Positions 53,533-63,040 of a DNA stretch of 64,000 nt are shown here, one piece after another. Position numbers and translations under genes: made by a program. The stretch comes from Leptobacterium flavescens. Its GTDB lineage: Bacteria; Bacteroidota; Bacteroidia; Flavobacteriales; Flavobacteriaceae. Location of the stretch: contig NZ_JAABOO010000004.1 of NCBI RefSeq assembly GCF_010671605.1, positions 1-64,000 on the forward strand, read 5' to 3'. The first letter of the stretch is position 1; each line of letters starts with the position of its first letter. The notes under the pieces are model-generated. The model ran no database searches, had not been told where the DNA came from, and saw nothing but the letters and a program-made list of their open reading frames with translations.

Positions 53533-54259
53533 CCGTATTTCCTACGCGCTCCTCTACCAACATAGAAGAGCCATGGACTCCGTTTTCCGCAGCATAGGTC
53601 TGGTGGCCGTGTTGATTGGCAAGGTCGAACTGGGCTTTTACGCTTTCTATTTCCATTTCCCCCGGAGGCCTTAACAATAAGAGAGGTGTTTTTAAACTTT
53701 CAAAATAGGCATCAGGACGGCAATCTTTTAAAGGGCCTCCCGAAGCAGGTGAAAAAGCCAGTACACCACTTATTTTATCCTGATTCTCATGGGCGAGTTT
53801 AATAACCAAAGTACCACTATAACTACTTCCCCATACAATTTTACTTCCTGTATATCCGGAACCTTCAATAAAACTCAGAGCAGCTTCCAGATCGGGATAA
53901 GCATCGCAATAGCCATAGTTGTTTATAGAAATATTAGCCACGGTCCGGTTATAACTACCGTAGGTCTGTCCTCCCCGTCTCTGATCGATCGCTAAAACAT
54001 TAAAGCCATCTTCCAAAAGGACCGGAATTATAGAATTGTATTCTCCTCTGGCATTGGAACCTCCCTGATGGAAAAGCATAATGACCGGAGCTTCTTTATC
54101 CGATCCGTACAGATCTCCTGCTATTTTAAGGCTGTCAGCAGTGTAAAAACTGATCTCCGTACTGCTTTCTTCTTTACTCTGTTTTTCAGGCTCAGCCTGT
54201 TTACAGGATACGAGGATACAAAGGATCCCGATTCCGATAAGTACCGTATTTTTCATCAT
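53480..54259 (-). CDS. Alpha/beta hydrolase lipoprotein
   Basis: The 259-residue protein has lipobox CILVSC (Cys19), HQGGSNARGEY as the oxyanion region (64-74) and the nucleophile Ser146 in GSSYSG. The catalytic His lies in NGVHGSSML near residue 234. It resembles dienelactone hydrolase-like esterases. The protein should be anchored outside the cytoplasm. Confidence 0.87.
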   Translation of the reverse strand: MMKNTVLIGIGILCILVSCKQAEPEKQSKEESSTEISFYTADSLKIAGDLYGSDKEAPVIMLFHQGGSNARGEYNSIIPVLLEDGFNVLAIDQRRGGQTYGSYNRTVANISINNYGYCDAYPDLEAALSFIEGSGYTGSKIVWGSSYSGTLVIKLAHENQDKISGVLAFSPASGGPLKDCRPDAYFESLKTPLLLLRPPGEMEIESVKAQFDLANQHGHQTYAAENGVHGSSMLVEERVGNTVEDNWDIVRSFLNKFRN

Positions 54260-54262
54260 AAT

Positions 54263-55285
54263 TTAAGTATTGAATTTAAGTTTATTGTTGTAAATAAGCT
54301 TCCGGATTGCTACGATAAGGAGGATTGATCCCAGTCCTCCCAAAATATAAAGCCAGATGGCTTCTATACTATTATTTCTCTCTTTCCGGGTATCAGGCCT
54401 GTTTTCCGAATAAGCGTCGTAATCAAACAATATGCTTTTGTTTCCGGATTCATCAACCCTGGTTATTCTTGGGCCGTTATTCCCGTTCTTATTCTTATAC
54501 TCCAGGATATAGGCATCACCTGCAAAAAAATCGACCCCCGTAGGAAACCAATCTCCTTCAGATCTGTAAAAGGTTTGGGTTTGCCCGTTTTCAGTTATTT
54601 TAATAATACGTTGCCCGGCCAGTTCGGCTACATACATATATCCGTCACAACCTTTGGTAAGACCCAGTAAAACATCATTATGAAAATCCCTGGGTCTGTC
54701 CAGTCTGGAGATAAGGTCTCTTGCCATAATTTCAGCTTTCCCACTCTTATCGATCTTCAGAAGGATCCCGTTATCAACACCTTTGTCAGGAACATATATA
54801 TTTTCCTCTTCGTCAACATAAAGGCTCTGAGCGGCTTCCAATCTGTGATTACTGTGTTTGACGATCTTTCCGGCAGGATCGCGTTTCCAGATATACTTTT
54901 GATAATTGAAATACACGTTCCCGCTAAGAGCGACATCACAATTGACTGAAAATTTACTTCCGTCTTCCGTTCGAATCAGGGTTTCGGTTCTCCCGTCCGG
55001 ATAGATACGAATAAGAAAACCCTCCCGGTCACCTTTCCCCACGTATTCGGCCAGGAGATTACCTTCCTTATCCAACATTACCTTATGACTATGGGTGTCT
55101 TTTAGTAATGCGGTCAGCTTTCCGTCCTTTGTTAATTTCCATATGGTCCCGTTCCCGTTGTGAGCGAGATCGGCAAAGTAAATATTACGGTGTTTGTCTA
55201 CTACTATACTCCATGAAGGATGCGCATAAAGCCCCTGACTTAAAAACAGTAATCCGATAAATATCTTAACGATTGTATATTTCAT
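54263..55285 (-). CDS. Exported NHL/SMP-30-type beta-propeller with C-terminal membrane helix
   Basis: The 340-residue protein has an N-terminal signal (cut near LYAH), repeated propeller blades (SIVVDKHRNIYFADLAHNGNGTIWKL, LYVDEEENIYVPDKGVDNGILLKI) and a C-terminal helix (ILGGLGSILLIVAI, about residues 312-325) followed by a short basic tail. It is probably anchored with the propeller outside the cytoplasm. It lies 3 bp from the alpha/beta hydrolase gene. Confidence 0.82.
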   Translation of the reverse strand: MKYTIVKIFIGLLFLSQGLYAHPSWSIVVDKHRNIYFADLAHNGNGTIWKLTKDGKLTALLKDTHSHKVMLDKEGNLLAEYVGKGDREGFLIRIYPDGRTETLIRTEDGSKFSVNCDVALSGNVYFNYQKYIWKRDPAGKIVKHSNHRLEAAQSLYVDEEENIYVPDKGVDNGILLKIDKSGKAEIMARDLISRLDRPRDFHNDVLLGLTKGCDGYMYVAELAGQRIIKITENGQTQTFYRSEGDWFPTGVDFFAGDAYILEYKNKNGNNGPRITRVDESGNKSILFDYDAYSENRPDTRKERNNSIEAIWLYILGGLGSILLIVAIRKLIYNNKLKFNT

Positions 55286-55325
55286 ATTTGGTTTTTAAGT
55301 TGAAGTAAACCGACATATCTATTTC

Positions 55326-56195
55326 TCAATCCAGTTTTAGTTCACATATCTCATAATTGCCGTTCCTGAATGCCGTGATCAGTAGTTTTTTACCGTCAGG
55401 CGACCAGTTTGGCAGGGTGTCACCGTCATTGTTGTAGGTTATTCTTTGCTGATTGCTTCCGTCGGAATTCATAATATAGATCTCCGGTCTGCTGTTTTCC
55501 ATAGAAGTCACATAGGCTATTTTCTTCCCGTCTGCAGACCAGGAAGGACAGAAATTGTGTTTTGGCCAGTTGGTCAGGCGTTTTTTACCCGAACCATCCA
55601 GATTAATGCGGTAGATCTCATCGTCTTTGTTATCGGTTTCATGGCGGGAAAAGAACAGCAGGGATTTGGCATCGGGAGACCACCTGGGGTATAAATTTCG
55701 ATGCGGATAAATGATCAGAGCTTCCAGGTTCTGCCCCTTGTTGCTTACAATACGGATATCGGAAGTTCCATCACTTTTACCAGATGAAAAGGCAATATAT
55801 TTTCCATCAGGAGAATAGCTTGCAAAGATAGGTTCTCCTTCCATTTCAGGAAGCTGCAGCTTTGTGATTTTTCCTGTTTTGGTTTCAAGTTCAAAAAGCT
55901 GAAAACGTCCGTTTTTATTGGACTCAAAAAGGATCTTTTTACCATCCGGATGCCAGAAAGGTCTCCTGTCGTCATGAGTATTCGAAGTCAGGCGTTGAAG
56001 ATCACCTCCGTCAGAAGCCATAAGATATAGCTCCCAGTTCCCGTCCCTGTTGGATTCGAAAATAATCTGTTTTCCGTCAGGAGAGTAGCTGGCATAGCGA
56101 TCATCGGCTTTATGATGAGTAAGGATCTTTTCCTTCTGAGCAGTGGAAGAGATCGTACCCATAAAAATTGCCAGATAAAGAAGAAGGATCTTCAT
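55326..56195 (-). CDS. TolB-like WD40/PD40 beta-propeller protein
   Basis: The 289-residue protein has a signal peptide (cut near SSTAQ) and at least six PD40 repeats of the form YSPDGKxIxFxSNRDGxxELYxMxxDG. Such repeats occur in TolB and in periplasmic peptidase propellers; this one has no catalytic domain and is likely a binding protein. Confidence 0.88.
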   Translation of the reverse strand: MKILLLYLAIFMGTISSTAQKEKILTHHKADDRYASYSPDGKQIIFESNRDGNWELYLMASDGGDLQRLTSNTHDDRRPFWHPDGKKILFESNKNGRFQLFELETKTGKITKLQLPEMEGEPIFASYSPDGKYIAFSSGKSDGTSDIRIVSNKGQNLEALIIYPHRNLYPRWSPDAKSLLFFSRHETDNKDDEIYRINLDGSGKKRLTNWPKHNFCPSWSADGKKIAYVTSMENSRPEIYIMNSDGSNQQRITYNNDGDTLPNWSPDGKKLLITAFRNGNYEICELKLD

Positions 56196-56368
56196 TGCCG
56201 CTTATTTTAATGGTTCAGGTTGACTTAAAATTAGGTATTCCTTTTTAAAAAGAGCGTTAAAGGATTGCCAACAACTGTCAAAACCCTACGGAAAGATCAT
56301 GATCCTTTTAATAAGTTTCAAAATGTCTGTTTTTAAAAGAAAGTGATTAAATTGAATATGATGAGAAG

Positions 56369-56803
56369 TTAACTTTCCAGAAAATCTTTAAGGTTTCCGC
56401 TTATAAAATACTTCCATCCGTTTAAGCAACTATCCCTGTTAAATTCGGGAACATCCGATGTGAAGTCCTGAGTTACCCTATGTGTTAACCGAAGTTTACT
56501 TCCTCCTTTTTGTTCAAATAATTCGAAGCTTACAAAAGAATCGCCTTCGTAGCCTTCATATTTCCAGTTATAAACGATCTTTCTGGGAGCATCGGCTTCG
56601 GTGATCTCCCATAAATGAAGAAAATCCCGTCCCTCACTATGTACATTGAATCGTGTTGAAAAACCGACCTCGGCTTCAAACTCCTCAATATTTTCAAAAA
56701 ACCATTGCTTCATAAGGGGAAGCTGAGTTATGGAATCCCATAGTTCATCGATGGATATTTTGAAAACCTGTTCCACAATTACCGGTTGATCAGTAGTTTT
56801 CAT
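56369..56803 (-). CDS. SRPBCC/AHSA1-type domain protein
   Basis: The 144-residue cytosolic protein resembles the Activator-of-Hsp90-homology START-like fold: VEQVFKISIDELWDSITQLPLMKQWF at residues 10-35 and HRVTQDFTSDVPEFNRDSCLNGWKYFI near the end. It probably binds a hydrophobic ligand; the ligand is unknown. Confidence 0.86.
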   Translation of the reverse strand: MKTTDQPVIVEQVFKISIDELWDSITQLPLMKQWFFENIEEFEAEVGFSTRFNVHSEGRDFLHLWEITEADAPRKIVYNWKYEGYEGDSFVSFELFEQKGGSKLRLTHRVTQDFTSDVPEFNRDSCLNGWKYFISGNLKDFLES

Positions 56804-56933
56804 AGGTTTCTGAATTTAATATTAGATTGAATAATATCAATATGAAGCTTAAAGATACTAATTCGGATATGGAATTTTAAATGACGGCTTTACTTTTTTC
56901 AGGATTTTGAGAGTTGCATTACACAGATTATCT

Positions 56934-57617
56934 TCAGTAAGGATATTTTATATGTTTTAGAAATTTATTCTTGTAGACTTTCCCGACAGGTAAAGCTTCA
57001 TCGGAAATGAACACCTGATTCCCTGATATTTTATCTATTTTATCAGTGTTGATGATGTAAGAGCGATGTATCCTCACGAAATTTAAATCGCTTAGTTTCT
57101 CTTCCCAATTCCTTAAACTGTCCAAGATCAGAATAGATTTTTCCGGAGTCACCACTTTTACGTAATCTACTTCAGCTTTAAGATAGAGAATATCATTTGT
57201 CGAGATCTTATGAACTGCTTTGTCTGCATATAAAAGCAAGCGTTCTTCCGGTTGTTTTCCTTCCATCCGAAGCATGTCGCGGGCCCGGCCAATGGCTTTC
57301 AGGAAACGCTCATAGGAGAAGGGTTTTACCAGATAGTCAAGAACATTTTCTTCAAAGGCCGGTACGGCATAATCGGAATAGGCGGTGGTGACAATTACCT
57401 TTGGCGGCCTGGCAATAGTCTTTAAATAGGACAAGCCGCTTAATTCCGGGAGTTGAATATCGAGAAAAAGAATATCTGCCTTGCGCAACAGTTCATAGGG
57501 AATATCCAGTCCGCTTTCGTAAACCCCTATACAGCTTATAAAGGCAGTCTTCTCAATATAGGTTTGTAAAACCTCCTGTGCGGATATTTCATCTTCTAGG
57601 ATCAGGCAGTATATCAT
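56934..57617 (-). CDS. LytTR-family response regulator
   Basis: The 227-residue protein has a CheY-like receiver with phospho-Asp53 (FLDIQLPE) and an acidic pocket at Glu8-Asp9, and a C-terminal LytTR DNA-binding domain (residues ~120-227; FVRIHRSYIINTDKI is the typical core). Its start overlaps the histidine kinase stop by four bases, so it is coupled to the kinase. Confidence 0.94.
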   Translation of the reverse strand: MIYCLILEDEISAQEVLQTYIEKTAFISCIGVYESGLDIPYELLRKADILFLDIQLPELSGLSYLKTIARPPKVIVTTAYSDYAVPAFEENVLDYLVKPFSYERFLKAIGRARDMLRMEGKQPEERLLLYADKAVHKISTNDILYLKAEVDYVKVVTPEKSILILDSLRNWEEKLSDLNFVRIHRSYIINTDKIDKISGNQVFISDEALPVGKVYKNKFLKHIKYPY

Positions 57618-58654
57618 AGTTGTAATTGAAGTGTTACTCTGAAAATATTTTGTGTATCATCTATGTTGAGCTTGTGCTTTTCGGGATAGAGGAACTGTAA
57701 TCTTTTTTTGGTATTTGAGATCCCGATCCCGCTTTGCTCCCAGTTTTTATCTATGTCTTCAGCCGATTTTTTACTGAACGGATTTTCACAATAAAAATAG
57801 AATTGCCTGTTTTTTAAAGTTACACGGATCTTTATCGGGTGCCCGGAACCTTTTAGAAGGCTGGTGTATTTAAATGCATTTTCGAGGAATGAAATGATCA
57901 GGAGCGGGGCTATCAATTGTTCATCATCATCCAGTTCTATATTCAGATCTACAGCTATTTTACTGGCAAGCCTGATCTGCTGCAGGCTGATATAATCTTT
58001 AATATGAGCGATCTCCTTTTTAAGGGGAACCCGTTCCTTTTGTGTCTGTTGAAGGATATAACGGAAATTATCCGATAGTTTCAGGATCATTTCCGGGGTT
58101 TTATCATCCTTTTTCAAAGCGCTTGAATATATGGTGTTTAAGGTGTTAAAAAGGAAATGAGGGTTGATCTGGGCCTTCAGTCCTGATAATTTAGCTTCCT
58201 GTTCTTTTCTGCCTGCTTCTTCCAGGGCCTGTTGAGTTTTATAAGTGTCTTTTATTGCAAAGAGCACAAATGCAAACAGGGAAAGGATAATGTAAGTGGA
58301 AATATAGCTGAGAGAATAAGTCCAGTAAGATGCCGTATGGGTACCTCCGAAGAGATAGTTGTGAATACTGAAATTGAGGTAACCGGTGGCGCAAAAGAAC
58401 AGAAGGAGAAAAACCATTGTACTCCATTTTTTTCCGAGGGGAAAGAAGAAAAAATAGGAACCGTAAAAAACGATCATACCAAAGAACAGATCATTTAACT
58501 GACTGTATAAATGAAAAGGAGAATTTGCCGGGCCAATCGACTTTAAAAAGGGGTACAGAAAATAAATTAGCCAGAAAGCAATATGAAGAAAGGGCTCCCG
58601 CATGAATACGCTTACCTCCGGATTATTCCTGTAATTAATCGATCGGTGCTTCAT
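57614..58654 (-). CDS. LytS/YpdA-type sensor histidine kinase
   Basis: The 346-residue kinase has four N-terminal membrane helices (about residues 22-38, 55-72, 80-98, 115-134), a coiled-coil linker, the H-box NPHFLFNTLNTIYS with phospho-His166, and a C-terminal ATPase with N-box FLENAFKYT and GIGISNTKKRL. There is no separate periplasmic sensor domain. Its first 20 bases overlap the receptor gene, whose product may provide the signal. Confidence 0.93.
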   Translation of the reverse strand: MKHRSINYRNNPEVSVFMREPFLHIAFWLIYFLYPFLKSIGPANSPFHLYSQLNDLFFGMIVFYGSYFFFFPLGKKWSTMVFLLLFFCATGYLNFSIHNYLFGGTHTASYWTYSLSYISTYIILSLFAFVLFAIKDTYKTQQALEEAGRKEQEAKLSGLKAQINPHFLFNTLNTIYSSALKKDDKTPEMILKLSDNFRYILQQTQKERVPLKKEIAHIKDYISLQQIRLASKIAVDLNIELDDDEQLIAPLLIISFLENAFKYTSLLKGSGHPIKIRVTLKNRQFYFYCENPFSKKSAEDIDKNWEQSGIGISNTKKRLQFLYPEKHKLNIDDTQNIFRVTLQLQL

Positions 58655-60947
58655 TATACCTTCTGTTTTTCCTGTTCCTTGATCTCAGTTTACTTTCAAA
58701 CAATTTATAATTTATACTGACTAAAAAGTTCCGCCTTTGCAATTCGATATCCCATACGGTATGCTGACTAAGGTTTAAGCTCCTACTATTGTTTTCAAAT
58801 ACATTCCTGTTCAATACATCTACCAGCCTGAAAGCTGTTGAAAGCCTCTTTTCAAAAAAGCTTCCCTGTACAGCCAGATCCAACCGGTTCCTGGGCGCCA
58901 AAAAATTAAAAGCCCGCTGTTGCTTAAAATTATAAAGATAAGTGATATCTGCAGTAATCCTCTTTCCGATATTGAATGTGTTTTTAAACTGAATGTTCGA
59001 AGAAAAAAGATCATGCCAGCTAACATTGATGTTCCGGTTAATTTTTGTGTAATAGTAATTGGAAGTCAGCCTGGACCTCCAGAAAGGGGCTATTTTGTAA
59101 TTAAAACTGCTTTCAAATCCCAGGGAATTGAAATTTCCTGCATTTTCATAGCGGAAGACTTGCCTGTTGTTTTCTGAGGATTCAGTCCACAGAATAACAT
59201 CTTTCCGATGTCTGTAAAAGACTGTGAGGTTCAGATTGAGTTTTTTAGAGTTCTTCTGATAAGACAATTCAATATTATCACTGAATTCAGGAGTTATCCC
59301 GGGATTGTACTCCCATATAAAAAGAGGGCTTACGATCTGAAATGCATTTAACTGATGGAAATCAGGCCTGGATACACGTTTGCTGTAACTGAGGTTAAGA
59401 GTGTTCAGATAATTGATCTTATAAGAAAAATGAAAGGAAGGGAAAAGATTGACAAACTTTTGCTTGTTTCGAAACCCTTCAGCCCTGATCTGAGAATCCG
59501 AATAAAAGTACTCAAAACGCAGACCTGTTTGAAGGGTGAAATTTTTATGAGCCAGTTTTAGCAAGCCATAGATACCCCATAATTCTTCATCATAACTAAA
59601 ACTATTGTCTGAGGCGCTGCCATTGGAGGGATCTAATAAACTTCGGCTGTCCAGTATCTGAGAGCTCCTTACCACTCCGGCTTCTGCGAGAAGTTTACCG
59701 TTTAGCGGAAGCTTATAATCGGCTGCTATAGACTGGAGGACAAAATCTTCTGTCAGGAACTGATCGAACTGAAGGATACCGTCTTCAAGATCTCTTATGG
59801 GATAGTCATTGTTACTAATGTTGGTGTGGTAATCCAGCTCTAGAAAGTGATCTTTTTTGTCAAATTTTAACCGGTAATTAGCATTGAGGATAGTTATATA
59901 ATGAAAATGACTGCTTTCTCTCAGATATTCATAATCATCGCGATCGGTTACATCAGTATAAGAAGATAAGTTTGAGGAGGTATGTGAATCATCTGTAAAG
60001 TTGAATTCTACCGAGAATTCATGCCTGTCTTTAACAAAGAGATCAAGACCGGACGAAATCCTGTAAATAAGCCCGTCTGTTTTATAGGGAGTGAAAATAT
60101 TTTCGGTGTTCCCGTCATTGAACAAGCGCCTTATAGTTTGGTTATTGGTAATGTCGCTTTCCGCCCGGGAGAGACTCCATCTGAAATTAGCAAAGGGAAG
60201 CCTGTAATTTCCATCTGTACTCGTTCTGAATCTTCCCCCTGTCCCTGCAGAGCTGTTCAGGCCTAAACTCAGCCCGGGATCATTTTGCTTTTTTAGCTTA
60301 ATATTAATGATCCCCGATAAGCCGTCAGCCCTGTACTTTACGGAAGGCGATGTAATGATCTCCACACTCTCCACAAGGGATGCCGGGACCTGTTCCAGCA
60401 GTTCAACTGCATTCAGGGAGGAAGGTTTCCCATTGATCAATAGACGAACATTGTCATTCCCCCTTAGAGATAAAGTGCCGGTACCTATATCGGCCTGTAT
60501 TTCCGGGATCTGATCGAAGGCTTCCAGAGCATTTACTCCGGACTGCTGAATATCGCTCCCCAGGTTGATTATTTTCCGGTCTGTTTTAAACCGGGTCAGA
60601 GTACGCTCTCCTTTAAGTACAACTTCATCAAGATTATTTATATCGACTTCCAGTGTAAACAGAAGATGGAGCGGGTCTTTAATTTCCGAAAAAGGAAGCT
60701 TTAAACTTTTATAACCCAGAAAGCTAAGTTCCAGGTGAGTAAAAGGAGCAGTTGTTTTAAGCTGAAAATTACCTTCCTCATCTGTGGAAACTCCATCTAT
60801 AAGCCTTGTGCCGTTGTAAATGGTTACGGTGGCATAGGCAATTGGCTCCTGATCCTGCTTATCGATTACCTTGCCTTTTAAATGGGTTTTCTGGGAGAAC
60901 AGAGAAATGCTTAGGAGGAAGAACAGTAAAAAAAACAGGGATTTCAT
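58635..60947 (-). CDS. Outer-membrane beta-barrel receptor (TonB-dependent receptor-like)
   Basis: The 770-residue protein starts with a signal peptide (cut near LFSQ), a CarboxypepD_reg-like domain (KGKVIDKQDQEPIAYATVTIYNG, residues 25-47), a plug domain (ALEAFDQIPEIQADIGTGTLSLRGN near 141-165) and a long barrel of the outer-membrane beta-barrel family. The TonB box is not clear, so it may be a plug-gated barrel that does not use TonB. It is the first gene of an operon with the kinase and regulator downstream. Confidence 0.92.
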   Translation of the reverse strand: MKSLFFLLFFLLSISLFSQKTHLKGKVIDKQDQEPIAYATVTIYNGTRLIDGVSTDEEGNFQLKTTAPFTHLELSFLGYKSLKLPFSEIKDPLHLLFTLEVDINNLDEVVLKGERTLTRFKTDRKIINLGSDIQQSGVNALEAFDQIPEIQADIGTGTLSLRGNDNVRLLINGKPSSLNAVELLEQVPASLVESVEIITSPSVKYRADGLSGIINIKLKKQNDPGLSLGLNSSAGTGGRFRTSTDGNYRLPFANFRWSLSRAESDITNNQTIRRLFNDGNTENIFTPYKTDGLIYRISSGLDLFVKDRHEFSVEFNFTDDSHTSSNLSSYTDVTDRDDYEYLRESSHFHYITILNANYRLKFDKKDHFLELDYHTNISNNDYPIRDLEDGILQFDQFLTEDFVLQSIAADYKLPLNGKLLAEAGVVRSSQILDSRSLLDPSNGSASDNSFSYDEELWGIYGLLKLAHKNFTLQTGLRFEYFYSDSQIRAEGFRNKQKFVNLFPSFHFSYKINYLNTLNLSYSKRVSRPDFHQLNAFQIVSPLFIWEYNPGITPEFSDNIELSYQKNSKKLNLNLTVFYRHRKDVILWTESSENNRQVFRYENAGNFNSLGFESSFNYKIAPFWRSRLTSNYYYTKINRNINVSWHDLFSSNIQFKNTFNIGKRITADITYLYNFKQQRAFNFLAPRNRLDLAVQGSFFEKRLSTAFRLVDVLNRNVFENNSRSLNLSQHTVWDIELQRRNFLVSINYKLFESKLRSRNRKNRRYNEAPID

Positions 60948-61077
60948 TTTGATCGTATTTTGATTGAATACTCAAAAATGAAACATAGGGGAATAGGATA
61001 GAATTTTAATCTGTAAACATACCCAACCGATCTGTTAAATGATTTTTAGTCGAAAGCTGATGCCTCTAAGGATTTAT

Positions 61078-61479
61078 TTACCTTGAAAAAATAATTATAA
61101 AGAGGATAATTATATAGAAAATGACACCAAACATACGTGCTGTTGTCATTTGCCACAACTTTTTGTTAAAACCGTACTTTTTAAACCTTTCCGATTCCAT
61201 ATCAATATGATCTTTAGATGGTCCCATGCGGTGATTAAAACCTACAGGTAATAAAAAGTAAATGATCCATTCATCCCATGCGAGAAGTTCATTTTCTCTT
61301 TTCTCCTTTTGCTCAAGAAATAGCTTATACTGTTCTTCAACCTGCTCCAATTCCTGATCCTTTAAATTTCGTGTGGAAAGTTCAGATTTTGCCCTTAAAA
61401 CCTTAGAATTATCTTTTGAATTTTTTATGACGTATAGTAATTCGACGTTGGAATATCTCTGAATTTTCTTTTCCCTCAT
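61078..61479 (-). CDS. Small membrane protein of unknown function
   Basis: The 133-residue protein has a charged, coiled-coil-like N-terminal half (about 30-70), and two hydrophobic segments near 70-80 and 115-130 (GVIFYIIILFIIIF). No family is recognised. It is 36 bp from the next gene upstream on the same strand. Confidence 0.6.
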   Translation of the reverse strand: MREKKIQRYSNVELLYVIKNSKDNSKVLRAKSELSTRNLKDQELEQVEEQYKLFLEQKEKRENELLAWDEWIIYFLLPVGFNHRMGPSKDHIDMESERFKKYGFNKKLWQMTTARMFGVIFYIIILFIIIFSR

Positions 61480-61515
61480 AGGTAGTGATAATGCTTATTG
61501 AAAGTTGAATAAACC

Positions 61516-62217
61516 TTACTTTTTAGTTAACATTTTTCCTTTATGGGTAAGCCCCCAGATGGTCTTTCCGTCCTGGCGGGTCAGTCTTTTGGCAGCTCCT
61601 TCTTTTTCCATTTCCTCGAGGAGAGATCGTACGACTCCAGTGGTGGATTTTAGCTCCTTGGTAATGCCTTCAAGCGTTCTGAATTTATATTTCCCGGTAA
61701 AAGCATTGACCACCCCGTCTATTTGATCCTGAGCATCATCATCGGCCATTTGGTGTTGCGACCTGAAACCGGCCAGATCGATCTGAGGTTCTGTTTGTAC
61801 CTCTTCTTCTTCAATTTCTGCCTCGTTAGATACCAGCAGATCTACTTTCTCTTCATTTTCCTGTACCTGGCTTAACGCCTGGTCGGCCTTATTTCTGGTG
61901 TTCTCAATATCTTTCAGGATCTTATCGCCTATGGTATTGATAAAGCGATCTGAAAAATACCCGGCCACAAAACAAAAACCGGCAAAGACAAAATAATTGA
62001 TAGGATCGTAATCGTCTGTATGCCTGATGAGGTCGCTGGACATCATATTCAACAGAAGAGGCACCAGAATAGCAGCTCCGATCCCACTGAGCAAATGCCG
62101 GAGCACCTCCCATTTTTGGGTGATCATTCCTTTGTAATACAGAAGAAGATAGTTGGTAAGTCCCGCCAGCCCTCCGATAGCGACTATCAAAACGATAAGG
62201 ATAGAGATATGATTCAT
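61516..62217 (-). CDS. Three-helix membrane protein with a winged-helix-like tail
   Basis: The 233-residue protein has three N-terminal helices (about residues 5-25, 37-58, 74-90), an acidic, coiled-coil-like linker (about 95-150) and a C-terminal winged-helix-like region (FRTLEGITKELKSTTGVVRSLLEEMEKEGAAKRLTRQDGKTIWGLTHKG, near 180-228). The first part resembles the three-helix domain that, from memory, is found associated with bacterial YEATS-like proteins. There is no YEATS gene beside it here. A role as a membrane-tethered transcription regulator is suggested by the C-terminal fold but unproven. Confidence 0.7.
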   Translation of the reverse strand: MNHISILIVLIVAIGGLAGLTNYLLLYYKGMITQKWEVLRHLLSGIGAAILVPLLLNMMSSDLIRHTDDYDPINYFVFAGFCFVAGYFSDRFINTIGDKILKDIENTRNKADQALSQVQENEEKVDLLVSNEAEIEEEEVQTEPQIDLAGFRSQHQMADDDAQDQIDGVVNAFTGKYKFRTLEGITKELKSTTGVVRSLLEEMEKEGAAKRLTRQDGKTIWGLTHKGKMLTKK

Positions 62218-62261
62218 AGCATTTATTGTTTTAGGTAAGGAGGGGAGTACTAATTTAAGGA

Positions 62262-63011
62262 TTATTTTGCTTTATCACTTTTTAAGTAATCCAGACTCTG
62301 GTTAAAGTATTTTAGCATGGATTTGTTTAGAAACTTTTTGTACTCAGTATTTTCTTTTCTTTCAACAGATAACCAGGCCATGGCATATGCAATTATCTGT
62401 TCAGGCAAGTATCCCTGACTATTCATTTCCCAACCGAATCCGGCTCCTCCTGTATTTGTTGAAAAATTGAATCTGGAATTACCCAGAAAAACACCAAACC
62501 CATAAAATATAGCGGTCAGATCGGTTAAAAACTCATCATTTTCTTCAATTCGATTCTCTCCTAACAGAATTTGATGAGCTAGTTCATGGGAGATTGTTGA
62601 GATCATTGAAATAGGATTTTTAAGTTGCCCTCTTTCGAGTGAGATTATTGTTTCTTTTTTGTTTTTTTCAAAAGTTCCCGAAGCACTTTTCCATTTACCG
62701 TTTATATCTGCAGGAGTAGAGAGAATACTACCATCCTGCATTTCTATTGGTTGATCTGAAAACAATTGCAGTTTTATATCGACATCCCGAATATCCATTA
62801 ATTCCATAGTGACTTCTAGAATAAACTCGGCATCTTCTTCAATTCCGGTAAAGGCTCTATCGTAAAAATCAATAGTTGGTGTAACAGTTCTGATTTCCTG
62901 AAAATGATCTTCACCAAATTCAGCCCGAAGCCAATTCAGATCAAAATCGATCCACTCCTTATCTTCTGCAGTAATGGGTAGTTTAGTTTTTTTGCTCCAA
63001 AACATTTTCAT
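62262..63011 (-). CDS. Predicted cytosolic zinc metallopeptidase (HExxH)
   Basis: The 249-residue protein has no signal peptide and carries HELAH (His142, Glu143, His146) followed by acidic residues (Glu160 and Asp164 in NDEFLTDLTA) that could provide the third zinc ligand. The N-terminal half is mixed alpha/beta and contains no recognised domain. It looks like a gluzincin-type metallopeptidase but I cannot name a family. Confidence 0.65.
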   Translation of the reverse strand: MKMFWSKKTKLPITAEDKEWIDFDLNWLRAEFGEDHFQEIRTVTPTIDFYDRAFTGIEEDAEFILEVTMELMDIRDVDIKLQLFSDQPIEMQDGSILSTPADINGKWKSASGTFEKNKKETIISLERGQLKNPISMISTISHELAHQILLGENRIEENDEFLTDLTAIFYGFGVFLGNSRFNFSTNTGGAGFGWEMNSQGYLPEQIIAYAMAWLSVERKENTEYKKFLNKSMLKYFNQSLDYLKSDKAK

Positions 63012-63040
63012 GAATAGTTTAGATCTTATCTTCTTTTATA

